From NCBI GenBank assembly GCA_034231615.1, contig CM067309.1:23679965-23743964 (forward strand): a stretch of 64,000 bases of DNA. Direction: 5' to 3'. The position numbers and the translations under genes were made by a program. The DNA is from Meghimatium bilineatum (taxonomy: Eukaryota > Mollusca > Gastropoda > Stylommatophora > Philomycidae). Below the pieces are notes generated by a model. The model was given only the letters and a program-made list of their open reading frames with translations. It was not told the DNA's origin and made no database searches. Positions 21,975 to 31,959 of the stretch are shown piece after piece. Each line of letters begins with the position of its first letter. The first letter of the stretch is position 1.

Positions 21975-22680
21975 TTTTAGATGTGGTTATATAGAAAAAT
22001 AGGAAGAACTTCACTGAGAGAAGAAGAAAAAGAGACTCTGCAAACACTGTGTATGTGAAGAAAAACTATTAATGGAAATAAAAAGATAAAATATTTTGGA
22101 CATATTAAAAGATATGATACCTTGTTGAAGACATTCCATGAGGATAGAGTCGAGGGGAGGCGAGCAAGAGATAGGGAGAAACACAAGTGGGAGGGAAATA
22201 TCACGAGATGGACATGTTACAATCTAGCAGAGTGCTCCACCAAGGCAAGAGACAGGCAGAGACACAAGTGGGAGGGAAATATCACGAGATGGACAGGTTA
22301 CAGTCTAGCAGGTGTCCATGACTTGGCGAGTCCCAAAGGGAGGTATAGAATAGCAACACTGTTTGTTTTCTATGCAAGTCGTAAGAGGCAACTAAGGAGG
22401 TGATAGGGTGGAGTTGTTTGTCCCATACCATATAGGGTAAAGTGACCTAGAAGCCATGCGGCTGTCGGATGTGTCAGGTAGAAACGTGTAGATATCGTTA
22501 CAAAGCTGTAAACCACGATAAATACATTCCATTCTCCGGAATACATCCTGCTAATTTGCAGGAGTTTAAGACGAACGCAGAAGAAGAAGAAGTCTAGCAG
22601 AGTGTAGCACCAAAGTAAGAGACAGAATGCTGGAGTCCCGTTACAGCCAACTTTCGATGCGGAGACGACATCTGATAATC
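21975..22680 (+). mobile_element. LINE fragment, family L2, interrupted by a SINE-A insertion
   Basis: Reads MWLYRKIGRTSLREEE, then KYFGHIKRYDTLLKTF and KWEGNITRWTCYNLAECS. A segment of about 65 bp (RDRQRHKWEGNITRWTGYSL) is duplicated. At 22302-22311 the LINE is split by SINE-A and resumes at 22591 with the same AGTCTAGCAG, finishing near GGAGACGACATCTGATAATC. Confidence 0.85.
22312..22590 (+). mobile_element. Full-length SINE-A with 10-bp target duplication
   Basis: The 279-bp element is flanked by AGTCTAGCAG on both sides (22302-22311 and 22591-22600) and ends in (GAA)n. The target is a LINE L2 copy, which shows the SINE jumped after that LINE copy was in place. This is the reference copy for the family here. 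Confidence 0.92.
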
Positions 22681-22705
22681 GTGACATTTGATTTTTTTCT
22701 TTCAG

Positions 22706-22829
22706 AAAAGGCTCGACTGTTACCTCTCGAATTCGGCCGGTACAGAACTATGAAAAAATTCGATCCATGGAAGGGTATTCTGAAGAACCTCTACGACAAA
22801 TACTTCAACGAGATCTTTACAAGAGCCAC
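22706..22829 (+). CDS. Penultimate exon of an unrecognised gene
   Basis: A 124-base exon bounded by a strong acceptor (TTTTTTTCTTTCAG, AG at 22704-22705) and donor (CAC|GTAAGT at 22830). It enters with two bases completing a codon and leaves with two bases of the next. The internal reading is KARLLPLEFGRYRTMKKFDP followed by WKGILKNLYDKYFNEIFTRA, with no stop. Its exit phase fits exactly the entry phase of the exon at 27833: AC plus G makes Thr. The peptide is basic and aromatic-rich and not a transposon motif I know. I cannot name the family. No upstream exon was identified; it would have to end after the first base of a codon. A LINE L2 tail ends just 5' of the acceptor and a fold-back element lies just 3' of the donor. 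Confidence 0.65.
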
Positions 22830-22879
22830 GTAAGTCTGGGAGAATTTGCCTATCGCACTCACTTGAAGAACACATTTCA

Positions 22880-23182
22880 TCAGCTTTACAATGAACGCAC
22901 AGACTATCCGAATATTTGGTATGGGTATGAGAAAGTAAAGATAACATTATACAAGATAGTTTCAACCTTAAGGTCTTTATCAATAAAATACAAAAGTCTT
23001 TTAATGCTTTTGTGATAATATGGTTTACAAAAATTATATTTACTGTTTGTCCACTGTTGTCTTGTGTGTTCTTGATAAAGACATTACGGTTGAAACGGTC
23101 TTGTACACTATTATTTATAATTTTTTCCCATACCCGTACACTGTAGTCTGATAGTCTGTGAGTTCATTGTAAAATTTATTGA
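22880..23182. mobile_element. Fold-back/MITE-like element with ~100-bp inverted arms
   Basis: The left arm (TTTACAATGAACGCACAGAC ... GTATGGGTATGAGAAA ... TTTCAACCTTAAGGTCTTTA, 22885-22980) pairs with the right arm (TAAAGACATTACGGTTGAAA ... CCCATACCCGTACACTGTAG ... GTTCATTGTAAA, 23085-23175). A solo left arm occurs at 52495-52600. No coding capacity. Confidence 0.8.
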
Positions 23183-23189
23183 CCTTGTG

Positions 23190-23590
23190 TTTTACATCAA
23201 AGGACAACGAATAGAAATGATCACACCACACAACCAGATCGTCTTTTGATGTTTTGTGCGTTTCTTCATAAAAACCTTTTGGTTGAAACGTTGATTATGT
23301 CATGTGTATTGTTATGTGTACTATTTTAAACTTGTTTTCCGTTGTGTGTGTTATTTCACATGAGCTTCCGATAGTGATAATGTATTAGTACGTGCAGTAA
23401 AACTTCATCACATGTTTTTTACGAAAGTACTATTTTCATACTGTTTTACTAGCAGCATTACCTTTTATTGATTGTCGGTAATACTCACAGACTCTTAAAA
23501 CATGCTGAGAAAAGAATCATCATCAGGTGACATGCCGACTTGCCTAGGCGACCATGACTCTTCACATCTCTCTATCTCTACAATTATGTA
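23190..23590. other. Unannotated spacer with a TTGAAACG-containing relic
   Basis: TTCTTCATAAAAACCTTTTG followed by GTTGAAACGTTGAT at about 23261-23295 echoes the fold-back arm, suggesting a decayed relative. Nothing else seen. Confidence 0.4.
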
Positions 23591-23599
23591 TCAAGATCG

Positions 23600-23968
23600 A
23601 TTTTGTTTCCCTGACGTCCCAGGTTGTCAGACTGTCTAATATTTCTCACGTTGTCTTCCTCTGTCTCTGTTGTCTTCAATCTTACCTGTTGTGACCATGT
23701 TCTCCAAATCTCCTTGTCTCATGAAGTGGCCAAAAAATGAAGATTGTCTCTTTCTTATATTATTGATTAAGGTCCGTTTCACATTTGACTCTTTCAAAAC
23801 CTCCACGTTAGTTTATCTGGCAGTCCATGATATTCTCAGCATTGCTCTGTAGAACCACATCTCTACTGCCTCTAATTTACAACTTTCCTGCTTGTTTATT
23901 GTCCAAGACTCGCATCCATATGTTAGTATAGGAGTTATATAGCAGTGAAGAACTCTCTTTCTCACCTC
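23600..23968 (-). mobile_element. LINE fragment, family L1
   Basis: The minus strand corresponds to the post-RT region of the better copy at 30032-30943: KRVLHCYITPILTYG-like, FYRAMLRISWTAR-like and GHFMRQGDLENMV-like stretches. It is frame-damaged. Confidence 0.8.
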
Positions 23969-23984
23969 TAATGACTAGGTCATA

Positions 23985-24425
23985 TTACAGAATATATTTT
24001 GAGAAAAGAATGGTGTGACTTATTGAACGACTCAATTGTCCAGAGCATTACATGGATATACTGCACAGGTCATACTGGGGTCAGAGGAAACGAGAAAGCC
24101 GACTTATTGGCAGGCAATTCGGCAACACTGATACATTCCACAATGGTGAGAAGAGATAAAGCAGACTTGATCAAGGCAGTAATAAATTCATTTCAAGAAG
24201 AAGATTCTCTCAGTGAAGCTGAGAACGTAGACATACAGAGATTATCAGAAATTGGAGTATCTAGAGGGGAGGGAAGGAAAAGGGTTTTTTTAAAAAAAGG
24301 CTCCGAAGATGACGCAATCAACACCTGACCATGGCTAAGTCTACATACATTGGGATGGCTGCTGGAACGGAGGGCGGAGCACTTATGGGAATGCCTCACG
24401 TGCTGTGAAGTTAGTTTCTAATCAA
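23985..24425 (+). mobile_element. LINE fragment with RNase H C-terminus, family L4
   Basis: Reads SITWIYCTGHTGVRGNEKAD and LLAGNSATLIHSTMVRRDKA, then LIKAVINSFQEED. The G-H-x-G-V-x-G-N-E-x-A-D block is the last catalytic motif of an RNase H domain carried by non-LTR retrotransposons. A downstream frame reads GWLLERRAEHLWECLTCCE, a typical 3' cysteine/histidine block. The minus-strand element at 32880-35830 encodes the same sequence. Confidence 0.88.
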
Positions 24426-24429
24426 GAAT

Positions 24430-24865
24430 CAATAACCTATTTAAGTTGCATCCGTGAGGTCTCAGCTACACGCCTTATGCAATTCTGTTCAACATCTTTG
24501 TTGTGTGTCCTCTTCCGAAGTACAGCAAAATAAATATCAAGTATAACCGGGATATGTTAAGTCAACATCCGACTACTTGATTCGATCTCAGTTCGATACA
24601 CACTGCTGGTTGGCTGAAGATACTTGTTCAGTTGGTTGTAAATAGTAGACCTAACGGTCTGTTCCAGCTGGTCTTCAATCGTTGAAAACAATTGCTTTTT
24701 TTAAGTCGTCTCAGACGCTTTCGTAATTATAACAAATTGACAATAGCTGGAATCCAGAATGGGTTTCAAGTCACGTGTTGTTACCTCAAAATTCGTAGGG
24801 GGGATCTATTTCTTCTGCTAGATTCCTTTGTTATGCTGGTCGTAAATGCGAGACTTATCATCATC
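24430..24865. other. Unannotated spacer
   Basis: No recognised gene or repeat. Confidence 0.4.
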
Positions 24866-24868
24866 AAC

Positions 24869-25105
24869 TAGATGAGACAATCAACTTCTCATTATCAACT
24901 AGATGAGACAATCAACTTCTCATTATCAACTAGATGAGACAATCAACTTTTCATCATCAACTAGATGAGACAATCAACTTCTCATTATCAACTAGATGAG
25001 ACAATCAACTTTTCATCATCAACTAGATGAGACAATCAACTTTTCATCATCAATTAGATGAGGTAATCAACTTCTCATCATCAACTAGATGAGACAATCA
25101 TTGTC
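24869..25105. repeat. 31-bp minisatellite, about 7 copies
   Basis: The unit reads CAATCAACTTCTCATTATCA plus ACTAGATGAGA, with TTATC/TCATC variants. Confidence 0.93.
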
Positions 25106-25389
25106 CTCTTCATATGATCATTGTCCTCTTCGCCGGCTGGTGATAATCTAAGTTTTCTTACATAGTTATACCTGGCTTCGGACAAGACAGACTTCTACTC
25201 AGTTGCTTTCTTGTGACCTCCTAAATTTATCCTTCGATTTTAACTGCTAGTAGGAATCCTACAACTATTGGTCAAGTTCCCTTCTTAAAATGAACAAAGT
25301 AATTGGTTCCTGTTTACAACTATCGTTGGTGATAATAAATTTCTACAATTCTTTATTTGTGGTATCTTTTGGCATCATCGTTCTTGATT

Positions 25390-26345
25390 CTTTGCCATGC
25401 CACGACCGTAGACTATCTAATATTTTCTCACGTTCTCATTCTCAATTCTCTTGCCATCAATCTTGCCTGTTGTAATTATGTTCTTCAGACCTCCCTGTCT
25501 CATAAAGTGTTCAAAACATAAAGATTGTCTATTTCTGATATTACTAAGTAACTGCCGTCTCACATTTGACTCTTTCATTACTTCGTCATTAGTCTTCCTA
25601 GCTGTACATGATACTCTCAGCATTCTTCTATAGAACCACATCTCTGTTGTCCATGATACTCTCAGCATTCTTCTATAGAACCACATCTCTGTTGTCCATG
25701 ATACTCTCAGCATTCTTCTATAGAACCACATCTCTGTTGTTCATGATACTCTCAGCATTCTTCTATAGAACCACATCTCTGTTGTCCATGATACTCTCAG
25801 CATTCTTCTATAGAACCACATCTCTGTTGTCCATGATACTCTCAGCATTCTTCTATAGAACCACATCTCTGTTGTCCATGATACTCTCAGCATTCTTCTA
25901 TAGAACCACATCTCTGTTGTCCATGATACTCTCAGCATTCTTCTATAGAACCACATCTCTGTTGTCCATGATACTCTCAGCATTCTTCTATAGAACCACA
26001 TCTCTGTTGTCCATGATACTCTCAGCATTCTTCTATAGAACCACATCTCTGTTGTTCATGATACTCTCAGCATTCTTCTATAGAACCACATCTCTGTTGT
26101 CCATGATACTCTCAGCATTCTTCTATAGAACCACATCTCTGTTGTCCATGATACTCTCAGCATTCTTCTATAGAACCACATCACTGTTGTCCATGATACT
26201 CTCAGCATTCTTCTAAACCACATCACTATTGTCCATGATACTCTCAGCATTCTTATATAGAACCACATCTCTGTTGCCTCTAATTTTCCGCTGTCCTGAT
26301 TATTTATTGTCAGACCATATTAGAATCAGTGCTACGTAGCTCTGA
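25390..26345 (-). mobile_element. LINE fragment, family L1, containing a 45-bp amplification
   Basis: On the minus strand the element reads from the RT thumb (26345 side) into FYRRMLRVSW, then after the array ARKTNDEVMKESNVRRQLLS and FEHFMRQGGLKNIITTGKID. The piece coding for the FYRRMLR motif is expanded into the array described next. Confidence 0.88.
25608..26275 (-). repeat. 45-bp minisatellite born inside a LINE reading frame, ~14-15 copies
   Basis: The minus-strand unit encodes the 15-residue peptide TEMWFYRRMLRVSWT. One copy of this motif is present in every related LINE. 45 is a multiple of three, so most of the array remains open. Units are nearly identical (one TTCAT/TCCAT variant; two 5' units diverge, one with a 4-6 bp deletion at about 26214). 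This implies recent amplification by slippage or unequal exchange. Confidence 0.95.
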
Positions 26346-26534
26346 AAATTTCTCTTCTTCACTTTTAATGACAGGAACATATTACATACTATGTTTTTCA
26401 TTTTTATGAATGCTGCCTTTGTCTGCTCTATTTTCTTTTTTAATCCTTACTGAACTTCTTCCACCTGATGTTATCGTTGTTGTCAAATACTTGAATTGGT
26501 GGACCTATTTAAGTCATTCAGTTTTATAATCATC

Positions 26535-27230
26535 AAGTGCTGTCTCCGCAACGAAAGTTGGCTGCAAGAGGTCTCCAACATCCCATGTCTCTTGTTTTGA
26601 TAGAGCATTCCGTTAGACTATAACCTGCCCATCTTGTGATGTTACTCTCCCACTTGTATCTATGCCTACCCTTGCTCGCCTCCATTTGACTTTAACCTCA
26701 AAATCAAGTCCTTCAACAGGGTGTCACGTCTTTTATTGTGGCCAAAATATGTGTTTGTTATTTCTTTTATAATTCTTTCTTCGTGTTAAATGTTATTCGA
26801 ACCTCTTCGCTTGTTTTCTTCTCTTCCCATGATGTCCTCCCTGTTCTTCTATATATCCACATCTCAAAGGCATCAATTCTGTCTTCTAATAGTTTGTTTA
26901 TTGTCCATGTTTCTGATCCACACATTAATATAGAATAGATGTAGCATTTTATAATTCTCATTTTTAACTTGTTTGTAATTTGTTTAGATGTTACTATTCT
27001 CCTCATGTCATTGAAGGTACTTTTAGCCATTTCTATTCTCCTTTTAACTTGTTTGTAATTTGTTTAGATGTTACTATTCTCCTCATGTCATTGAAGGTAC
27101 TTTTAGCCATTTCTATTCTCCTTTTAACTTGTTTGTAATTTGTTTAGATGTTACTATTCTCCTCATGTCATTGAAGGTACTTTTAGCTATTCCTATTCTC
27201 CATGAAACATGCTATTTTTTCCTCACAAGA
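26535..27230 (-). mobile_element. LINE fragment, family L2, with an 80-bp triplication
   Basis: The minus strand reads TFNDMRRIVTSKQITNKLKM, KCYIYSILMCGSETWTINKL and FEMWIYRRTGRTSWEEKKTS, then the RWxGYSL region near 26600. The segment coding for STFNDMRRIVTSKQITNKLK is repeated (see next entry). Confidence 0.85.
26961..27200. repeat. 80-bp tandem triplication within the L2 LINE copy
   Basis: TTTTAACTTGTTTGTAATTT recurs at about 26961, 27041 and 27121, followed by nearly identical sequence (ATTCTCCTCATGTCATTGAA). 80 is not a multiple of three, so the LINE frame is destroyed. Confidence 0.93.
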
Positions 27231-27574
27231 TCTCTTCTTGTTCGGTTACTGTATCTTTTAGACATCTCATTTCACACGTAATAAGCTTTCTCGCGCATGC
27301 GGTTGCGTCTGTGGGTCTCACAAATGGCTCACTAGACAAACCAACCATGCAACAGAAAACCTGAGTAGATGACATGCCTTTATATTGAGGTTATCTTCTT
27401 ATAGAAGCTTCATGGCACGTCATCTATACAATCCCGTAGTCGTAAACTTCGATAACAGTTACCATGTTGTTCCGACAGGCAGACGTTGTGCTTGAACTAG
27501 TTACGGGCACGGCGTGTGTGGGCGGAACAACAAAGAAACCTGTCGTAAGGGCCAGAGTTGTGCCCTGATGGCGA

Positions 27575-27690
27575 TGTCTGTTCCGGCAACATTAGACTCG
27601 AAACACCATCGAGTCGAATGGCTGCTGGAACAGAGGGTGGAGCACTTATGGGAATGCCCCACGTGTCGTGAGACCAGTTTCTAAACACGA
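27575..27690 (+). mobile_element. LINE 3' fragment, family L4
   Basis: GGCTGCTGGAACAGAGGGTG followed by GAGCACTTATGGGAATGCCC matches 24356-24400 closely. Only the last ~110 bp is present. Confidence 0.75.
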
Positions 27691-27832
27691 AATTAAGAGA
27701 AGCTTTCTCTCTTGTTCTTTAGTTAGTGTCCGTGTCTAACATTGATAACACAATGTTGGTATGAAGATTGAATTTATGATTTTTGTCAGATTAATTATAA
27801 GTACTTACATTTATTTTTTTTATTTTTTTCAG

Positions 27833-28127
27833 GTACAGTGGTCGATATCAAATCTTGTCAACACACCACGGCTGTGAGAAGTCTGAGTGGGCTAATAACT
27901 TAGCAGTCAACAGAACAGTGTGTGTTGAATGCCAACCAGTAGCCATGAACCGGGAGATAGGTATGCGTTGTCTGGGACACGGAGTCTACAACACAGAGAC
28001 AAAATGGAAAGCGGTTGATGTATCCCACTGCCACGGGACATGGATTATGATCGAAGGTCATAAACCGGAAGTTTGTGACTATAACCCTGAAGATGAAAAA
28101 GATAAGAAAAGTTTCATCTTCCTTTGA
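27833..28127 (+). CDS. Terminal exon of an unrecognised gene; cysteine-rich C-terminus
   Basis: The exon follows a long pyrimidine tract and AG (27831-27832). Its first base completes the Thr codon left open by the exon at 22706-22829. It then reads YSGRYQILSTHHGCEKSEWA, NNLAVNRTVCVECQPVAM and CLGHGVYNTETKWKAVDVSH to a TGA at 28125-28127. Six cysteines (GCE, VCVEC, RCL, SHC, VCD) and an N-glycosylation site (NRT) suggest an extracellular, disulphide-bonded domain. The spacing around C-L-G-x-G ... W-K-x-V-D-x-S-x-C loosely recalls hormone-receptor-type (HormR) or similar small cysteine folds, but the match is too weak to name. There is no membrane segment after it. The last 20 residues are charged (NPEDEKDKK). 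An AATAAA lies at 28267. Confidence 0.72.
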
Positions 28128-28266
28128 GAAAATTTCACTTGTATATTTGAATTACACACTGAAAATTTTACAAAACTAGTCGGCAATGTACAACAAACTC
28201 GCATAATGAAGCTCGATTTTAAAATAAGTATGATTATCTCCCTTTTAAAAGAAGGGACATAACTTA

Positions 28267-28272
28267 AATAAA
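28267..28272 (+). promoter_or_regulatory. Putative poly(A) signal of the two-exon gene
   Basis: AATAAA 140 bases after the stop codon at 28127, in AT-rich 3' flank. The position fits a short 3' UTR. Confidence 0.45.
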
Positions 28273-28279
28273 TACTCTA

Positions 28280-28980
28280 TCGTACAATAATTAAATAATG
28301 ATTATAATGTATTTTATTACTGATGTTTCAATTAGTTTTTACTCAGTAAATTGTCTGTCATTCAATCATCTAATGATATTATTATCAAATACTTCATCCA
28401 TACTAAGTGACAAATATATTGACCCTTCTAATTGATCAGTACATTAACAAATGACAATGTCTAGTGCCAAACGACCCCCCCCCCCTTTTGTGACAAAAAA
28501 TATTGTCTCCCCTTAGTCCCCTGATGCTCGGCCACATTTATTGACCATACTTTGAATTAATTTAGTGATTACATATTGACCTCGCAAGGCTTGGACTTTT
28601 AACAAAACAATATCAAAAAGGATAAATTCATTTGAAAAGAAGTGCGGCAGAAATATTCTACGATTATCATGGACAGAGAAAAAGAACATAGAAGTTTTCA
28701 AATTAATGACATTAAATGAAGGGTGGCTTCTAATACAATGATAAGAAGAAAGCTACTGTTTTGTTTTACACTTAAAGAGACATGATACCATGGGAAAGTG
28801 GATTCTTGACGGCAGAGCACCAGGAAAGAGAACAGGAAGAACAAGAATACGATAGACCCGAGGTATCGAAGAATGTGCGAATATATTTCTGGCCAGTGCA
28901 GGCCTGCTCACCTAGGACGATGAAGCATTCAAAGTATCCATAATAAAACAACGTTCTGGATAGAATACGTAACTTGATAA
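28280..28980. other. AT-rich spacer with a possible LINE tail relic at 28765-28930
   Basis: The + strand at 28779-28860 (ATGATACCATGGGAAAGTGG, then GGAAAGAGAACAGGAAGAAC) resembles the basic post-RT block of LINEs but is badly decayed. A C-homopolymer of about 11 lies at 28475-28487. Confidence 0.4.
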
Positions 28981-28984
28981 TATT

Positions 28985-29635
28985 AATAATTGTAACCTTA
29001 TTTAGTGACCTTACATAGGACCATATTTAGTGACCTTACCTAGGACAATATTTAGTGACCTTACCTAGGACCATATTTAGTGACCTTACCTAGGACAATA
29101 TTTAGTGACCATACCTAGGACCATATTTAATGTGCTTACCTAGCACTACATTTAGTGACCATATCTAGGACAATATTTAGTGACCTTACATTACCAATAC
29201 ATTTACTTACTAAGTGACCAATACATTAAGTTACTTAGTGGTCAATACATTTACTCACTAAGTGACCAATACATTAAGTTACTTAGTGGTCACTACATTT
29301 ACTCTCTAAGTGACCAATACATTAACTCACTAAGTGACTAATAAATTTAACTCACTGAATGACCAATACATTAACTCAGTAAATGACCAATACATGAACC
29401 CACCTAGTGACCAACACATTAACTCACTTAGTAGTCAATACATTTACTAAGTGACCAATACATTGACCTCACTGAATGATAATACATTAACTCACTAAGT
29501 GACAATGCATTAATTTTCTAAGTGACAAAAACATGAACTCACTAAGTGACAAATACATTGACCTCACTGAGTGACCAATACATTAACCTCACTAAGTGAC
29601 CAATACGTAGACCCCACTGAGCTGAGTGACCATGT
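28985..29635. repeat. Two degenerate minisatellites (25-26 bp and ~23 bp)
   Basis: 28985-29195: TTTAGTGACCTTACCTAGGA plus CCATA units. 29195-29635: ACTCACTAAGTGACCAATAC plus ATTA units with many variants. Both contain AGTGACC, so the second may derive from the first. Confidence 0.88.
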
Positions 29636-30031
29636 ACAATTGTATTATGCCCAGATTTAATCATACGTGTATAAAACTATATATAAATGTGATATTGATG
29701 TCTCCTATTTGATGACTATTTCCTTGTTGTGTGTAACTGTATTTACGTTCATTTAAATTGTTGATATCCCAACAAAGAAACAGATTTGCACACAGTTCAG
29801 AAATAAAATTTGTACAAATATGATTTATTTCTTAGTCTTATTCTGTGTCTTTCTTCTGTAACCAGAAATTTTGCTACTGTTCTGTAAAGTGAGCAGAAAG
29901 TGTTGATATTTAAAACACAAGAATGAGGTGGGCTCATAATGATGATGATGATGTTCCTCCTAATACATTAACTCACTAAGTAGAAAAAGACCCAAAATAT
30001 TTGTGATTGTCTAATTTGGTTTGTGAATTAG

Positions 30032-30943
30032 ATGCAAGGAGTCAGACAGAGATGCGTGCCTTAACCAGACTTGTTCTCTTTATACAGTGAAAACATATTG
30101 CGTGCAATAGTAGATATCCCAGGAATATCAGTGGGAGGACATAACATAAATAATTTGAGATATGCGGATGACACTGTTCTTATTGCAAAAAGTGAGGAAG
30201 ACCTTCAATATTTAATTAATGTAGTAGTCACAGAAAGTAAAAAGAAAGGCCTCTTCCTAAATATCAAGAAAACAGAAGTAATGGTTATTTCAAAGAAATA
30301 AAATAACACACCTGGCAAGATCAAAGTGAATGATATAGTATTAAAGCAGGTCCACCAATTCAAATATTTAGGCACAACGATTACAGCAGATGGAAGAAGT
30401 TCAACAGAAATAAGATGCAGAATAGGACAGGCAAAAACAACATTCAGAAAATTGAAAAATATATTGTGTAATATGACCTTGTCATTAGAGGTGAGAAAGA
30501 GAGTTCTGCAGTGCTATATAACCCCTATACTAACATATGGGTGCGAGTCTTCGACAATAAACAAACTGGAAAATGGGAAATTAGAGGCAACAGAGATGTG
30601 GTTCTACAGAAGAATGCTGAGAATACCATGGACTGCCAGAAAAACTAATGTAGAGGTGTTGAAAGAGTCAAATGCGAAATGGACCTTAATCAACAATATA
30701 AGAAAAAGGCAATATTCTATTTTTGGCCACTTCATGAGACAGGCAGGTTTAGAGAACATAGTTACATCAGGCAAAATTGAAGGCAACAGAGGCAGAGGGC
30801 GACAACGTGAGAAAATATTAGACAGTTTGACAACCTGGCACGGTAAGGAAAGAACAACGACTTTGATACATAATACTGTGGACAGAGAGCTGTGGAGAGC
30901 CATGACCGCCTACGCCAGCCGGCATGGTACCTGATGATGATGA
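30032..30943 (+). mobile_element. LINE fragment, family L1 (best copy): RT palm to 3' tail
   Basis: A single + frame runs 300 codons from 30032 to 30934 with only two nonsense codons (TAA at 30062 and 30299). It begins with the RT block GVRQRCVP, then LRYADDTVLIAKSEEDL (the YADD catalytic motif), VHQFKYLGTTITADG, RVLQCYITPILTYGCES, EATEMWFYRRMLRIPWT, FGHFMRQAGLENIVTSG and IEGNRGRGRQREKIL. It ends ASRHGT* and a (TGA)n tail at 30932. This is the C-terminal third of a non-LTR retrotransposon polyprotein; an RTE-like group is my guess. It is 5' truncated and recently dead. Confidence 0.92.
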
Positions 30944-30944
30944 A

Positions 30945-31160
30945 TTAGATGTCCGATTCGTGCCAAACCACGTTGTCAAACTGAGACCACGCCTAATCCA
31001 GACGTTGGCACGGAGGATCGCTCCCGAACGCCGCACTGACGCAAGCAACACGCAGAGCAACATCATGATCACAGTGTGCGATAGGGTGCTGCCGAAATAT
31101 ACAAACTTATTGACGGTATTGAGTTTTTGTCCCTTGACTGTGATTACTGGTTCTGTGTAG
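30945..31160 (-). mobile_element. LINE RT fragment, family L7
   Basis: The minus strand reads EPVITVKGQKLNTVNKFVYF, GSTLSHTV, then after a frame break NVWIRRGLSLTTWFG. The pattern is V-x-K-F-x-Y-L-G-S-x-L-S followed by the N-V-W-x-R-R-G-I-S block of LINE reverse transcriptases. It lies tail-to-tail with the preceding L1 copy. Confidence 0.75.
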
Positions 31161-31162
31161 AG

Positions 31163-31374
31163 CAATGTTTCCCAACCTTTTTTTCTTTTTTACCAAGCCC
31201 CACCTAAGTTCTGATGGATAAACCCTCCTCCCCCTATCTAACATATACATATTTTTATATTTAAAAAATTGAATTATTCCCTAAATTAAGCCTAATTACA
31301 ACTTGTTTTCATTGCCCTCCTGAACAATCAAATTGCCCCCCTGTGAGAAGTGGCCCCCATGTTGGGAAAAACTG
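31163..31374. mobile_element. hAT-type MITE with perfect 8-bp target duplication
   Basis: Element of 212 bp with ends CAATGTTTCCCAACC and, reversed, CAGTTTTTCCCAACAT. It is flanked by GTGTAGAG at 31155-31162 and 31375-31382. An 8-bp duplication plus CA(G/A)TG-type ends is diagnostic of the hAT superfamily. It has no coding capacity. It inserted into or beside the L7 LINE piece. Confidence 0.9.
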
Positions 31375-31399
31375 GTGTAGAGGATACCTGGTTGATACA

Positions 31400-31670
31400 T
31401 TACTAATGTACATACGTTCTCGTTATGGATTGGGGGTTTACCGAAAAAATAGAAAAAAAAATTGTTATTCGTGCGTTTTCGTCTATCATATCTTTTTTGA
31501 TGATATTTTTTGTGAAGAATCGTTAAGGTTTTTTTTACCGTCTTTTCCTAAGGTCTTATTAATAAAAGATATGTTCCGATTTTCTATGGGGGTGGGGGGG
31601 GGGGGGGTAGGGTTGATCACTCAAACACCTCCATATTCACAAATAGCATTGTATTGTATAGACTTACAAT
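31400..31670. other. Unannotated spacer with G-homopolymer
   Basis: A G-rich run (GGGGGTGGGG then about 10 G) at 31589-31608. Nothing else recognised. Confidence 0.4.
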
Positions 31671-31674
31671 AATA

Positions 31675-31935
31675 ACCTATCAGGTTCGTAGGGTGCCAAA
31701 CTGGAGACTGCACCAAAAAATAAAAATAAAGCAATCTAAATACTTCTGTCCTCAGCCATTCTGAGAAGTGTATGAAAATCAAGCTCGGGCCATTCCTTCA
31801 CGTTATCAATCCAGGAATTTCTTTTCTTTCTCGATCTTCTCCGTCCATCATCGACTGCTTCCTTTAAAATAGTTTTTGCAAGTGAGTCTCGTCACATGCC
31901 CAAACGAAACACGTTTACACCGTAACACCGTATAT
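31675..31935 (-). mobile_element. LINE 3' fragment (L3-like)
   Basis: The minus strand reads FGHVTRLTCKNYFK, RRSRKRKKFLD-like and FHTLLRMAEDRSI-like stretches across frames. These parallel HVCRHDSLSKTILQ and the following basic block of L3. Confidence 0.65.
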
Positions 31936-31959
31936 AGACTTACTGTTGCACCAAGATGG

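Noticed and set aside
24869..25105. CRISPR-like array
   Set aside because: The repeats are directly tandem with no unique spacers, and the DNA is animal.
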